The notes under the pieces are model-generated. The model was not told where the DNA came from and did no database searches. It worked only from the letters and a program-made list of their open reading frames with translations. A stretch of DNA of 64,000 nucleotides from Acinetobacter sp. P8-3-8 (GTDB lineage: Bacteria > Pseudomonadota > Gammaproteobacteria > Pseudomonadales > Moraxellaceae). The stretch is taken from the NCBI RefSeq assembly GCF_000214135.1, contig NZ_AFIE01000011.1, positions 19,690 to 83,689 on the forward strand, written 5' to 3'. A program made the position numbers and the translations under genes. Numbering within the stretch: the stretch's first letter is position 1; the number at the start of each line of letters is the position of its first letter. Shown in pieces: positions 27,536 through 36,173 of this stretch.

Positions 27536-28093
27536 ATGACATCTAAACTCCTTAAAACATCACTTTTTTGTTCTTTGTTTGCTTTAATTTCAGTGGGTTG
27601 TGCAACGAACCCAAACGACACAGAACCATCTAAGTCACCACAACAAGTGGTCGACATTCATAGCGTATCAGCTCAAGGCATTGGCAATAAAATTGGCACA
27701 ATTAGCTTTCAAGATACAGCAAAAGGTTTAAGTATCACTTCAAAGTTATCAACATTACCTTCTGGTTTTCATGGTTTTCATATCCATGAGAAAGGCTCAT
27801 GCGATCCTGCCGAAAAAGATGGGAAAATGGGCGCAGCATTGGCAGCAGGAAGCCATTTCAATCCAAATCATACTGGACATGGCACACCGAATGAAGGACA
27901 TTTGGGTGACTTACCTGTGCTGAATGTTGATTCGAATGGCAATGCCAATACCACCGTAATTGCACCCCGTCTTAAATTGGCAGATGTTCAAGGGCTTGCG
28001 ATTATGATTCATGCAGGTGGTGACAATTATTCAGATCATCCTAAACCACTTGGCGGTGGCGGTGATCGTATTGCTTGTGGTGTGATTCGATAA
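27536..28093 (+). CDS. sodC: Periplasmic Cu/Zn superoxide dismutase, lipoprotein form
   Basis: A 185-residue enzyme that dismutates periplasmic superoxide. The lipobox ISVGC lies near residue 23. Copper ligands are visible in GFHGFHIHEKGSC, zinc ligands in SHFNPNHTGHGTPNEGHLGDLP, and the last His plus disulfide in GGDNYSDHPKPLGGGGDRIACGVI. The start ATG 27536 follows TTAGGA by eight bases; the frame opens slightly earlier at 27518. Single-gene unit with a hairpin at 28096-28129. Confidence 0.95.
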   Translation: MTSKLLKTSLFCSLFALISVGCATNPNDTEPSKSPQQVVDIHSVSAQGIGNKIGTISFQDTAKGLSITSKLSTLPSGFHGFHIHEKGSCDPAEKDGKMGAALAAGSHFNPNHTGHGTPNEGHLGDLPVLNVDSNGNANTTVIAPRLKLADVQGLAIMIHAGGDNYSDHPKPLGGGGDRIACGVIR

Positions 28094-28095
28094 TT

Positions 28096-28129
28096 GAGAA
28101 GTTGTGTAGACATATCTACGCAGCTTCTC
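28096..28129 (+). terminator. Stem-loop after sodC
   Basis: GAGAAGTTGTGTAGA pairs with TCTACGCAGCTTCTC (two G-T pairs) around a short loop just after the stop codon. There is no T-run, so termination efficiency is uncertain. Confidence 0.55.
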
Positions 28130-28192
28130 AGATGATGAAAACAATAATCAAAACCGAGTTAATCAAAGCAATATATGATTCAATCATTTCAT

Positions 28193-28224
28193 CCATGTGG
28201 ATAAGCCAAGACTTATCCACATGG
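28193..28224. repeat. Perfect 13-bp inverted repeat carrying two inverted DnaA boxes
   Basis: CCATGTGGATAAG (28193-28205) and CTTATCCACATGG (28212-28224) flank a 6-base loop. Each arm contains the consensus DnaA box TTATCCACA (28196-28204 on the minus strand, 28213-28221 on the plus strand). It lies between sodC and the FUSC gene. Either a terminator-like hairpin that happens to match, or a DnaA-binding site. Confidence 0.6.
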
Positions 28225-28306
28225 GTATTTAAACTACGGCGATCAGCGCACTTATCTTAAAGCTGATCAAGCTATAATAAACTGCTTTTTTACCTAGAGA
28301 ATCTCT

Positions 28307-30457
28307 GTGAATAGTTTTAAAGACCTGTTGCTGAGTTTCAAATCCAATTCCATACTGATCTATTGCTTACAAATTTTTATTGTTCTTACAGGAACAACGC
28401 TTGGGCTTTATTTTCTTGGTTATGATCATTTAATTGTCCCGATCACGTTAGGTGCAATTGCCACAGCACTGACAGATTTTGATGATCGGCTGACCATTCG
28501 TTTACGCAATCTTGGCTTCGTTTGCATACTCTTTTTCAGTGTCAGCAGTATTCTTGAATTTCTCGCGCCTTATAAACTCTTCTTTTTAATCTACTTATCG
28601 CTTTCTAGCGCCGCTTTTATTTTAATGGGTGCGCTTGGACAACGTTATGCCACCATTTCATTTGGCACAGTCTTATTGTCCATTTACACCATGTTTGGTT
28701 TGGGTGAATACAATGAGTGGTATCAACAACCCAGCTATTTCGTCATGGGCACGCTGTGGTATGGTTTTACTTCAATCCTTTTCTACCTACTTAAACCTAC
28801 CCAAGCCGTTCAAGAAAATTTGTCGCAAAGTTTTAATGCTTTAGCACAATTATTGATGACCAAGGCTCGGCTTTTTGACCCTGACAATACTGATAATGTT
28901 GAACGACTTTTATATGATTTATCTCTACAAAATAGCGCAGTCGTACAAACTTTAAATACAGCAAAAGCATCTTTACTCACACGTTTAAAAGCATCTCGTG
29001 CCAATAAAAATACCATTTACTGGCTTAATTTATATTTCTTGGCGCAAGATATTCACGAACAAGTTACTTCAAACTATCTACATTATGAGAATATTCATAA
29101 GAATTTTAGCCGTACTGATTTAATTTATCGCATTCAAAAAAATGTGCGCTTACAAGCAATTAATTGTCAAAAACTCTCTGAAAACATTTTAAAACATCAG
29201 GTTTTTCAAACTCATTCAGAAAATTCGGCAGTCTTAGAAAATTTAGAACTTTCAATGAAGGCTTGGATTCAACAGAATCCGCATAATATAGAAGTGAAGA
29301 ATTTGTTGTTGGTTTTAAAGAATTTAAAGAACGTACAAGAACAATTTATTAACCTCAGTATTGAACAAGACAGCTATCAACAAAGTTATAGTCAACACCA
29401 CGATAACCTAAATTTGTTGGATGATGATATTCAGGACATCCAAGATTTATGGCTTAAAATTAAACAGCATTTAACACCGAAGTCTGCACTATTTCGACAT
29501 GCTGTACGCATCGCTTTTGTTTTTGCTGTGGGATATTGCATTTCATTATTGCCCTTTGCTAAAAATGGCTATTGGATATTGCTCACCAGTTTATTTGTCT
29601 GCCAAATCAGTTATTTTGCGACCAAAAGCCGTTTAAAACTACGAACCTTAGGGACGATTTTAGGGGTTATTTTAGGCATTCCCCTTCTCTATTTTGTACC
29701 CAGTGTAGAAGGTCAATTGGTACTGACCATTATTTGTGGGGTCTATTTCTTCTATCTACGCTCAAAAAAATATGCCATGGCAACACTGATGGCAACCTTA
29801 ATGGTTTTATTGATCTTTAATTTAAAAGGTGCAGGCTATGCCATTATTTTACCAAGAATTATCGATACCATCTTAGGCTGTTTAATTGCATTCTTTGCGG
29901 TCAGTTTTATTTGGCCAGATTGGAACTTCCGTAATATTTCCAATAACATTCTCAAAAGTACTCAAGCGACTTTAGATTATTTCGATGCAATTGTTGAGCA
30001 ATATCAACAGGGTAAAAACAACAGTATTGATTATCGCAAAGCACGTCGCTCAGCGCACAATGCTCAAATCGAATTATCCACGATGATCTCAAGTTTAAGC
30101 ACTGAACCGAATCCCAAACAGGATTTAATTCATCATGCATTCCGCTATTTGGTCTATAGTCATAGTCAACTGAGTTATGTTTCAGCTCTAGGTAGCCACC
30201 GTGAACAGGTGCATGATCAACAGATTTTGGATTTAATGCTGTGGTGTAAACAAACATTGAATGATGTTTTACTCAATCAAATACCTTTAGATGAAGCATC
30301 AATTCAAAAAAAATTATTGGAAATTAGTCAATTGAGTGAGCAGGAAAATTTGTCTGAAGACCTTTTATTGGCTTTAAAACAAATCAGTTTGTTATTAGAA
30401 ACCTTACCTGAGTTGTTAAAACTTAAAACCACATTGCTTGAACTCGAAATTAAATAA
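28307..30457 (+). CDS. FUSC-family membrane protein (YccS/YhfK-like)
   Basis: A 716-residue inner-membrane protein. Two clusters of hydrophobic segments (about residues 10-165 and 395-535) are each followed by a cytoplasmic helical region, the duplicated architecture of YccS/YhfK. The second cluster carries the FUSC motif RHAVRIAFVFAVGY and GYWILLTSLFVCQ. Related aromatic-acid exporters (AaeB) share this domain, but the substrate here is unknown. It starts with GTG 28307 after AGAGA, and TATAAT at 28273-28278 may be its promoter -10. Confidence 0.88.
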   Translation: MNSFKDLLLSFKSNSILIYCLQIFIVLTGTTLGLYFLGYDHLIVPITLGAIATALTDFDDRLTIRLRNLGFVCILFFSVSSILEFLAPYKLFFLIYLSLSSAAFILMGALGQRYATISFGTVLLSIYTMFGLGEYNEWYQQPSYFVMGTLWYGFTSILFYLLKPTQAVQENLSQSFNALAQLLMTKARLFDPDNTDNVERLLYDLSLQNSAVVQTLNTAKASLLTRLKASRANKNTIYWLNLYFLAQDIHEQVTSNYLHYENIHKNFSRTDLIYRIQKNVRLQAINCQKLSENILKHQVFQTHSENSAVLENLELSMKAWIQQNPHNIEVKNLLLVLKNLKNVQEQFINLSIEQDSYQQSYSQHHDNLNLLDDDIQDIQDLWLKIKQHLTPKSALFRHAVRIAFVFAVGYCISLLPFAKNGYWILLTSLFVCQISYFATKSRLKLRTLGTILGVILGIPLLYFVPSVEGQLVLTIICGVYFFYLRSKKYAMATLMATLMVLLIFNLKGAGYAIILPRIIDTILGCLIAFFAVSFIWPDWNFRNISNNILKSTQATLDYFDAIVEQYQQGKNNSIDYRKARRSAHNAQIELSTMISSLSTEPNPKQDLIHHAFRYLVYSHSQLSYVSALGSHREQVHDQQILDLMLWCKQTLNDVLLNQIPLDEASIQKKLLEISQLSEQENLSEDLLLALKQISLLLETLPELLKLKTTLLELEIK

Positions 30458-30616
30458 TGTGCGATGAAAAGTGCTCAGCGCTTATTTTGGAGAATATTTT
30501 ATTTTTCCAAAATAAGTGCTTAGAAAAATCGAATTTACAGACACTGAATAATTTTATCCAACTTTTCAGTGAATTCCGTTACACTCGCAACGCATTCACA
30601 TTTTGACTCAGTGACC

Positions 30617-30904
30617 ATGAATATCAAATCTTTACGTATTGTGGGTTTTCTTGAAGGGCTTTCTTTCCTTCTTCTCCTCTTTGTTGCTATGCCAATGAAA
30701 TATATTTGGGGTAATCCTATTTTAGTCAAATATGTCGGCATGGGACATGGTGTGCTTTTCATTGCATTTCTTGCAGTTTTATTTGTCGTCTGTGAAAAGC
30801 AAAAGTGGTCTATCAAAATGTTTATTCTGGGATTAATTGCTTCTATTTTACCGTTTGGGCCATTTGTTTTTGATCATAAATTAAAGCAATTTGAGCGTAG
30901 CTAA
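30617..30904 (+). CDS. DUF3817 small membrane protein
   Basis: A 95-residue protein with three hydrophobic segments. It begins RIVGFLEGLSFLLLLFVAMPMKYIWG, the typical DUF3817 opening, and ends ASILPFGPFVFD. ATG 30617 is chosen because the upstream frame to 30569 encodes no hydrophobic or conserved sequence. Function unknown. It lies 159 bases after the FUSC gene and may be independent. Confidence 0.8.
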   Translation: MNIKSLRIVGFLEGLSFLLLLFVAMPMKYIWGNPILVKYVGMGHGVLFIAFLAVLFVVCEKQKWSIKMFILGLIASILPFGPFVFDHKLKQFERS

Positions 30905-31041
30905 GCTTCTATTAACATCGTTCATTTTTTGTTTTTAGTTCACCAATATTGTTTTATCAGTTTATGCAGAATTATCGCAAACAAGGGAGATAGTATTCTC
31001 CCTTGTTTTTAGAACAACTAAGTTCTTCTATAAAGAAAGAC

Positions 31042-32283
31042 TTAAAACTCTCCTCGTTCAGCTCGACCACGCATAATTTCCTGCAATATTCTTCGTGGGA
31101 ACGTGAACCATAAAATAATCAACGTTAAGCATGACAAAGCATAAGCCCATAGATGAAAATGCTCATACAACACACGAACCAATTCAATTACAAAGAAAAA
31201 AGTAAACATCATCAATACTGAAACAGCCGCAGCAACCGTACCTTTAGACACTTCAGAAGACATCAGTGCAAAACGATACAGTACAGAGAAACTAATTCCC
31301 TCACCAAAGCTGACTAAAGTCATGCCGAGAATGACGCAGTACAGGAAATATTGTTGCCAAATCACACCTAAAAATACGATGAGCGTACCGATCAACATCA
31401 ATGGCAAACCAACCAATACCGTTTTCCCCAAGGCATAACGATCAATCACTTTGATGAGCACAATATTACCAACAATCAATCCCCCTAAAACTGGAAATTG
31501 CGCCAAACCATATTGCACACTACTTAACCCCAACTCTTCTACGAGCATTACTGGTGACAAAGCAATCCACAACATTAACGGCATGGCGAGCATGGGTAAA
31601 CCGAGCGTTAGCCCGATAAAGGTCTTATTTTTAAAGACTTGTTTATAGTCATCCCAGATATAACTTAAAGGTTGTTTGGGAATACTCACTTTACGATCTG
31701 GCATTTTGGCTTTTAACCCAAACCAACTGAGAAAGGCCAGAAATGCAATGCCAATAAAGCCCCAATGCCATGACACATGGTCGATGAGGAATGCGCCGAA
31801 TACAGGCCCTAATAAGGGTGCGAGTAAGGAAATATTTGCCATCAATGCCATGACTTTAATGGCATCACGTTCTTCAAAAGTTTCTTGAATCGCAGCATAA
31901 CCCACAGCAGCAATCACCGATAAACCAAAGCCTTGAAGGAATCTTAAAGCCAAGAAGCTTTCAATGGTATGCGTGAATAGAATCAGTAAACAAGTGATGA
32001 CAAAGAATGCGACACCTGCCAATAAGACTTTTTTACGCCCAAGTCGGTCTGACAATGGCCCCATGAGCCATGCAACACAGGCTCCTCCTAATAAATAGAA
32101 GGACATTGAAGATGGTGCCCAAACACTGCTCACACCAAATTCTTTGGTAATCGCAAGCATGGCGGGTTGTACCAAGTCATTGCCGATATAGACTGAAAAT
32201 TCGAACAGTACCAAAGCTAATGGAAACATTAGCGTGGCACGACTCAATGTCGTGGTCTGTTCTTTTTGCATTAAATTTTGCAT
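31042..32283 (-). CDS. craA: MFS multidrug exporter, CraA/MdfA type
   Basis: A 413-residue proton-coupled drug exporter with twelve predicted transmembrane helices. The first helix FEFSVYIGNDLVQPAML holds Glu28 and Asp36, matching the two acidic residues essential in E. coli MdfA. Motif A is GPLSDRLGRKK, and motif C follows in GFGLSVIAAVGYAAIQE. Overall it is very like CraA, the chloramphenicol exporter of A. baumannii, as I remember that sequence. Substrate range is inferred by homology. No regulator gene is adjacent; element copy B is about 300 bases upstream. Confidence 0.85.
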   Translation of the reverse strand: MQNLMQKEQTTTLSRATLMFPLALVLFEFSVYIGNDLVQPAMLAITKEFGVSSVWAPSSMSFYLLGGACVAWLMGPLSDRLGRKKVLLAGVAFFVITCLLILFTHTIESFLALRFLQGFGLSVIAAVGYAAIQETFEERDAIKVMALMANISLLAPLLGPVFGAFLIDHVSWHWGFIGIAFLAFLSWFGLKAKMPDRKVSIPKQPLSYIWDDYKQVFKNKTFIGLTLGLPMLAMPLMLWIALSPVMLVEELGLSSVQYGLAQFPVLGGLIVGNIVLIKVIDRYALGKTVLVGLPLMLIGTLIVFLGVIWQQYFLYCVILGMTLVSFGEGISFSVLYRFALMSSEVSKGTVAAAVSVLMMFTFFFVIELVRVLYEHFHLWAYALSCLTLIILWFTFPRRILQEIMRGRAERGEF

Positions 32284-32570
32284 TGTTTTCTACATATAAT
32301 TGTTGGCTTGTTTGGCTGAACACTATTTTTTGGGAGATAAGCGACAGCCCAATGACAAGCACTGAGAATTTAAATAATAAGTTGTGGAATTTGCTTTGAA
32401 ATAAAGCGGTTAAACACCGTATTCACGAGGTGTCTAAATCAATGGATAAAAAAGCAAAAGATAAAACAATAATTGTGAGATTTTAAGTTCAGCAAAATAC
32501 ACCCATCTTGCTGATTGGCGAGATTTTAGCAAAATTTAGGTGTGAAGACGAGTAAGGATTTGCAAAGATC

Positions 32571-32873
32571 ATAATATAACCTGAGTCCGGAATAAGATAT
32601 GTTTTCAGCTATATGAGACGCGGAAACGTCAGTCGCATTGTTCGAGGCAGGACTACATCTGTAATATACTGTTTTTGCAATATATTAGGTACTTGATAGT
32701 ATCTGTCGAGTTCGCGACTGACAAATGGTTTTGCCTACTTTTCCCGAAAGAAAAGTAGGTCGAACCGAAGGTTAATCCTTACATTTGACTTTAAACGGTA
32801 AGACTCTGCTGTGCCGGATCTATCTTTTCAATAACTTACATCAAAGTTTATCCCGAACTGACGTTAATATAAG
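32571..32873. mobile_element. MITE-like element, copy B, with flanking direct repeats
   Basis: The element proper is about 32580-32864 (285 bp). TAATATAA occurs at 32572-32579 and again at 32865-32872, a likely 8-bp target duplication. It aligns with copy A at 5093-5393 nearly end to end. GTCAGTCGC (32628-32636) pairs with GCGACTGAC (32714-32722). CCTACTTTTC (32734-32743) pairs with GAAAAGTAGG (32750-32759) in a perfect 10-bp stem. No coding capacity is seen. The rest of the gene-free 32284-32901 interval is A/T-rich with nothing recognised. Confidence 0.7.
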
Positions 32874-32901
32874 CAAAATTGAATAACAAGAACGATTCTA
32901 T

Positions 32902-33786
32902 TTAATCAGATCCCACAGGCTGAATAAATTTTCCAGCCTTTAAATCCTCATAAGCTTGCAAAATTTCAGGATAAGTATTCATTACAAAGAAGCCTTTGGC
33001 ATTGATCGGTTCATTCAGTGGCGCAGCGCTCATAAATAAAAAATGACTCTCCCGAAGTGCTGTGATTTCGACTTGTTCACCGTGGCTGGACATTACAGCA
33101 AGCGCTTGGTCATCAAGTTGGTCATCTTCGGGACTAAACTGTAAACGTCCAGTGCGTAAGAAAATTAAGGTGCTGTCACCTTGTTTAGCAGGTAATACTA
33201 CGCTTTGCCCTGCTTTTAAATGAATATCTAACAAGACTATAGGGCTGTGTGTTTTGGCTGGCCCTGTCTGCCTTGCATATTCGCCTGCAATGACTCGCAC
33301 TGTATTAATTTCATGTTGTTCATTTTTTAGCTGAACCGTTGGAATAGAAGCTCGACTTAAACTTTGATAACGAGCAGGTTTCAATTTATCTTTGCCAGGT
33401 AAATTGACCCACAGTTGCACAATTTCAAAAGCACCGCCTTGTTTTGAAAATGCTTCACTAAACAACTCTTTATGCATCACACCTGATGCAGCGGTCATCC
33501 ATTGCACATCGCCTTCGGCAATGATGCCACCTCCGCCAGTAGAATCACGGTGTTCCAATTCACCTTTAAACATGATGGTGACGGTTTCAAAACCTCGATG
33601 CGGATGCTCTGTCACGCCTTTGCGTAAATGTGTAGGTTTTAAAATTCCCGGTCCGAGATGGTCGAGTAATAAGAATGGTGAAACGGTATTTCCCAACTCA
33701 TGATGTGAAAAAATGGTTTTGACTGGATGAAAATCCCCAACAGAAAACAATGTGTCATTGCGATGGATAAAAGCGAGGGTTTTCAT
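32902..33786 (-). CDS. Pirin family protein
   Basis: A 294-residue bicupin of the pirin family. The N-terminal cupin shows HPHRGFETVTIMFKGELEHRDS and WMTAASGVMHKE, giving the conserved metal-binding His and Glu residues. The second cupin is the less conserved C-terminal half. Bacterial pirins are quercetinase-like or modulate central metabolism; the role here is unknown. Single-gene unit with no clear regulator. Confidence 0.9.
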   Translation of the reverse strand: MKTLAFIHRNDTLFSVGDFHPVKTIFSHHELGNTVSPFLLLDHLGPGILKPTHLRKGVTEHPHRGFETVTIMFKGELEHRDSTGGGGIIAEGDVQWMTAASGVMHKELFSEAFSKQGGAFEIVQLWVNLPGKDKLKPARYQSLSRASIPTVQLKNEQHEINTVRVIAGEYARQTGPAKTHSPIVLLDIHLKAGQSVVLPAKQGDSTLIFLRTGRLQFSPEDDQLDDQALAVMSSHGEQVEITALRESHFLFMSAAPLNEPINAKGFFVMNTYPEILQAYEDLKAGKFIQPVGSD

Positions 33787-33816
33787 ACTGTATTTTTTCT
33801 CTTAGTCAGAAAAATA

Positions 33817-34581
33817 TTAACCATAAAAATGTTGTTTTAGGCTAAAACTATATTCGGTTAAATAACGCTGTAACTTTTCAATATCATTGGTCGGTTCAAT
33901 CGCACGTAAATTTAAAGCTTCAATTTTATCATTCAACAATTTTAGAATTTGCGCTTGTTCAATTTCAGGTAATTGTGCTTTTTCTTTCTGTTGTTTCTTA
34001 ATTTCTAAATAATCTTCTGCCCAATGTCGTAATGGATCATTGGCATTAATTTGCTCAAACAGTTGCGTAATCAATAGTTCAGGCATGATTTGCTGTGTTG
34101 CCAATTCTGCTGACATCAAACCACGAATCGAATAGAACACTTTTTTATAGGTAAAATTATCAGCGGTTTGCATCACATCCATACCGCCTTTAGCAAGTGA
34201 TAAGTAATGATAATACAATGCTTTATAATCTATTCGTTCCAGTAAACCATCTCTAAAACTTTCCCATTCAGGAAATTCATTAAAATAGACGATATGTGCT
34301 CGTACCCATTCCAAAACAGTAGGATTGCTTTTCGCAAGTAATCCAAACATTTTATTCAGGTCAAAGGAGACAAAGTCAAAATCACCATCCATGATTTCGA
34401 TTAAATCACGGTGTTTTCGATAGTCATAATATTGTGCTTTTGAAGGTAGATGAAAACCACGTACATCATAGTCACTGTCTGGACTTGCCATCCCCCATAA
34501 ACGACTGCCACTTTCGATATAAAACAGTGGATAGTCATCTCTATCTTTAAATAAGTTTTGAATTTCTTGTTGAATGTTCAT
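33817..34581 (-). CDS. Nucleotidyltransferase of the YcgL/RlaP type
   Basis: A 254-residue predicted nucleotidyltransferase. IESGSRLWGMASPDSDYDVRGF carries the GS...G and D-x-D catalytic motif of the pol-beta superfamily near residues 23-44, and the helical C-terminal region is typical of the COG3541 group. Relatives are associated with RNA ligase repair systems (RlaP), but no ligase is nearby. Its start lies 35 bases inside the 3' end of the D-alanine ligase gene, so the two are transcribed and probably translated together. The biochemical role is unknown. Confidence 0.8.
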   Translation of the reverse strand: MNIQQEIQNLFKDRDDYPLFYIESGSRLWGMASPDSDYDVRGFHLPSKAQYYDYRKHRDLIEIMDGDFDFVSFDLNKMFGLLAKSNPTVLEWVRAHIVYFNEFPEWESFRDGLLERIDYKALYYHYLSLAKGGMDVMQTADNFTYKKVFYSIRGLMSAELATQQIMPELLITQLFEQINANDPLRHWAEDYLEIKKQQKEKAQLPEIEQAQILKLLNDKIEALNLRAIEPTNDIEKLQRYLTEYSFSLKQHFYG

Positions 34582-35635
34582 GGCGTTCTAATGCTAATTC
34601 TAAAAGTTGAGTAATCAATTCAGAATAACTTATTCCTGTATTTTCCCAAAGCTTTGGATACATGCTGTTATTGGTAAAACCGGGCAAAGTATTTACTTCA
34701 TTTAATAGAATCTCGCCTTTTTCAGTTAAGAAAAAGTCTACACGTGCAAGACCTAAACAACCTAAAACTTTGAATGCCTTGATTGAAATATCTCGCAGCT
34801 TTTTACTTTCTTCCTCTGAAATTAATGCAGGAATAACTACCTCAGAAGATTGATTATCAATATATTTTGCTTCGTAAGAATAAAAACTTGATTTAACAAC
34901 CACTTCACCACAAACACTGGCTTTAGGATAATAATTTCCTAGAACGCCACACTCTATTTCACGTCCTTTAATAAATTTCTCGATCAAGACTTTGTTATCA
35001 TATTCAAAAGCATAATCTAATGCTTTTAAATACTCTTGTTCATTTTCAACTTTGCTCACACCTACAGAAGAACCTTGATTTGCAGGTTTAACAAATACTG
35101 GGAGTCCTAAAGCATTTTGAACTTCCTGAAAACTGATTTCATAAGGATTATACGAATGCACTGTTAAAAATGGTGCGACAGCAATACCTGAACCTTGTAA
35201 CAAGCGCTTGGTCACATCTTTATCCATACATACAGCCGAACTAAGCACATCTGAACCTACAAAAGGCAGATCTAGCATTTTAAGCATGCCTTGCAATGCT
35301 CCGTCTTCCCCTAAAGTACCGTGGATGATTGGAAAGACTACATCTATTTTTGGAAGTCCTTGAGCATTTTCAATTTCAAAAATTTGAGATTGACTCGTAT
35401 GTTGCTGATCAGAATTTTCACGAGGTGCAAGTGATATTAATTTAGGATCATTACCATTTTCTAAGTAATGAGTTGTGTCTAAAATACGCCAACCACCATC
35501 TTGATCTATGCCAATCAGACTAATATCAAATTTTTGCTGATCAATTGCATCAATGATATTTTGTGCAGATTGTAATGAAACACGATGCTCTGATGATTTA
35601 CCGCCAAATATAATCCCGACTCTAATTTTAGCCAT
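34547..35635 (-). CDS. ddl: D-alanine--D-alanine ligase, DdlA type
   Basis: A 362-residue ATP-grasp ligase joining two D-Ala for peptidoglycan. The N-terminal GKSSEHRVSLQSAQNI, grasp-loop VKPANQGSSVGVSK and C-terminal LNEVNTLPGFT motifs are intact. The length fits DdlA (about 364) rather than the shorter DdlB of the murC-ftsQ cluster, so this is probably a second ligase gene. Its last 35 bases overlap the nucleotidyltransferase gene. No resistance genes of the van type are adjacent. Confidence 0.92.
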   Translation of the reverse strand: MAKIRVGIIFGGKSSEHRVSLQSAQNIIDAIDQQKFDISLIGIDQDGGWRILDTTHYLENGNDPKLISLAPRENSDQQHTSQSQIFEIENAQGLPKIDVVFPIIHGTLGEDGALQGMLKMLDLPFVGSDVLSSAVCMDKDVTKRLLQGSGIAVAPFLTVHSYNPYEISFQEVQNALGLPVFVKPANQGSSVGVSKVENEQEYLKALDYAFEYDNKVLIEKFIKGREIECGVLGNYYPKASVCGEVVVKSSFYSYEAKYIDNQSSEVVIPALISEEESKKLRDISIKAFKVLGCLGLARVDFFLTEKGEILLNEVNTLPGFTNNSMYPKLWENTGISYSELITQLLELALERHEHSTRNSKLI

Positions 35636-35686
35636 TTTAAAATTCTCAAATTATTTCATTATCAATATCTAGAAACGAATCACTGA

Positions 35687-36061
35687 TCAAGGACACTTTG
35701 CCTTCTGAAAACTCTTGGTATTTTTACCACGTAAACATTGATATTCTTTTTGCGTATCTACACGTGTCCAGTCATTATCAACCTTTTTAAAACGGTAAAC
35801 CGTACGAATCGACTTGACCGAATCATCCATCAAACCTGTTTCAGTCAACTTCACTTCCGCCACAGTCGGTGACTCAACACTATTAAAATACTGACGAATT
35901 TCTAAAGTAGACAGATCTTTGCGCAGATCACTACGCTCATTCAACACCTGAGCCAAAGGTGTTTCAGAGCCACCACCCACTTTACTCACTAAATTCTGTG
36001 TCGTTGCACAACCTGACAATACTGCTACACATAAAGCAGAAGTTAAAATCAAACGATTCAT
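35687..36061 (-). CDS. Hypothetical small lipoprotein
   Basis: A 124-residue protein with a lipoprotein signal (MNRLILTSALCVAVLSGC, lipidation at Cys18). The mature part has two Cys near the end (EYQCLRGK and KAKCP), suggesting a disulfide. I do not recognise a family. It lies between ddl and the flavoprotein gene, with a terminator upstream, so it is transcribed separately. Confidence 0.75.
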   Translation of the reverse strand: MNRLILTSALCVAVLSGCATTQNLVSKVGGGSETPLAQVLNERSDLRKDLSTLEIRQYFNSVESPTVAEVKLTETGLMDDSVKSIRTVYRFKKVDNDWTRVDTQKEYQCLRGKNTKSFQKAKCP

Positions 36062-36084
36062 TGTTATTGTTCCCCCTATAACAA

Positions 36085-36121
36085 GAAAAAGGTATTACAC
36101 ATATCATGCAATACCTTTTCA
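36085..36121 (-). terminator. Terminator of the FAD-linked dehydrogenase gene
   Basis: AAAAGGTATT and AATACCTTTT pair perfectly around a 13-base loop. On the minus strand a T-run follows. Confidence 0.85.
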
Positions 36122-36173
36122 CTTTACACTATTGAAACTATGTTTCTGTGATCTAAATACGATCTAAAAAAGT

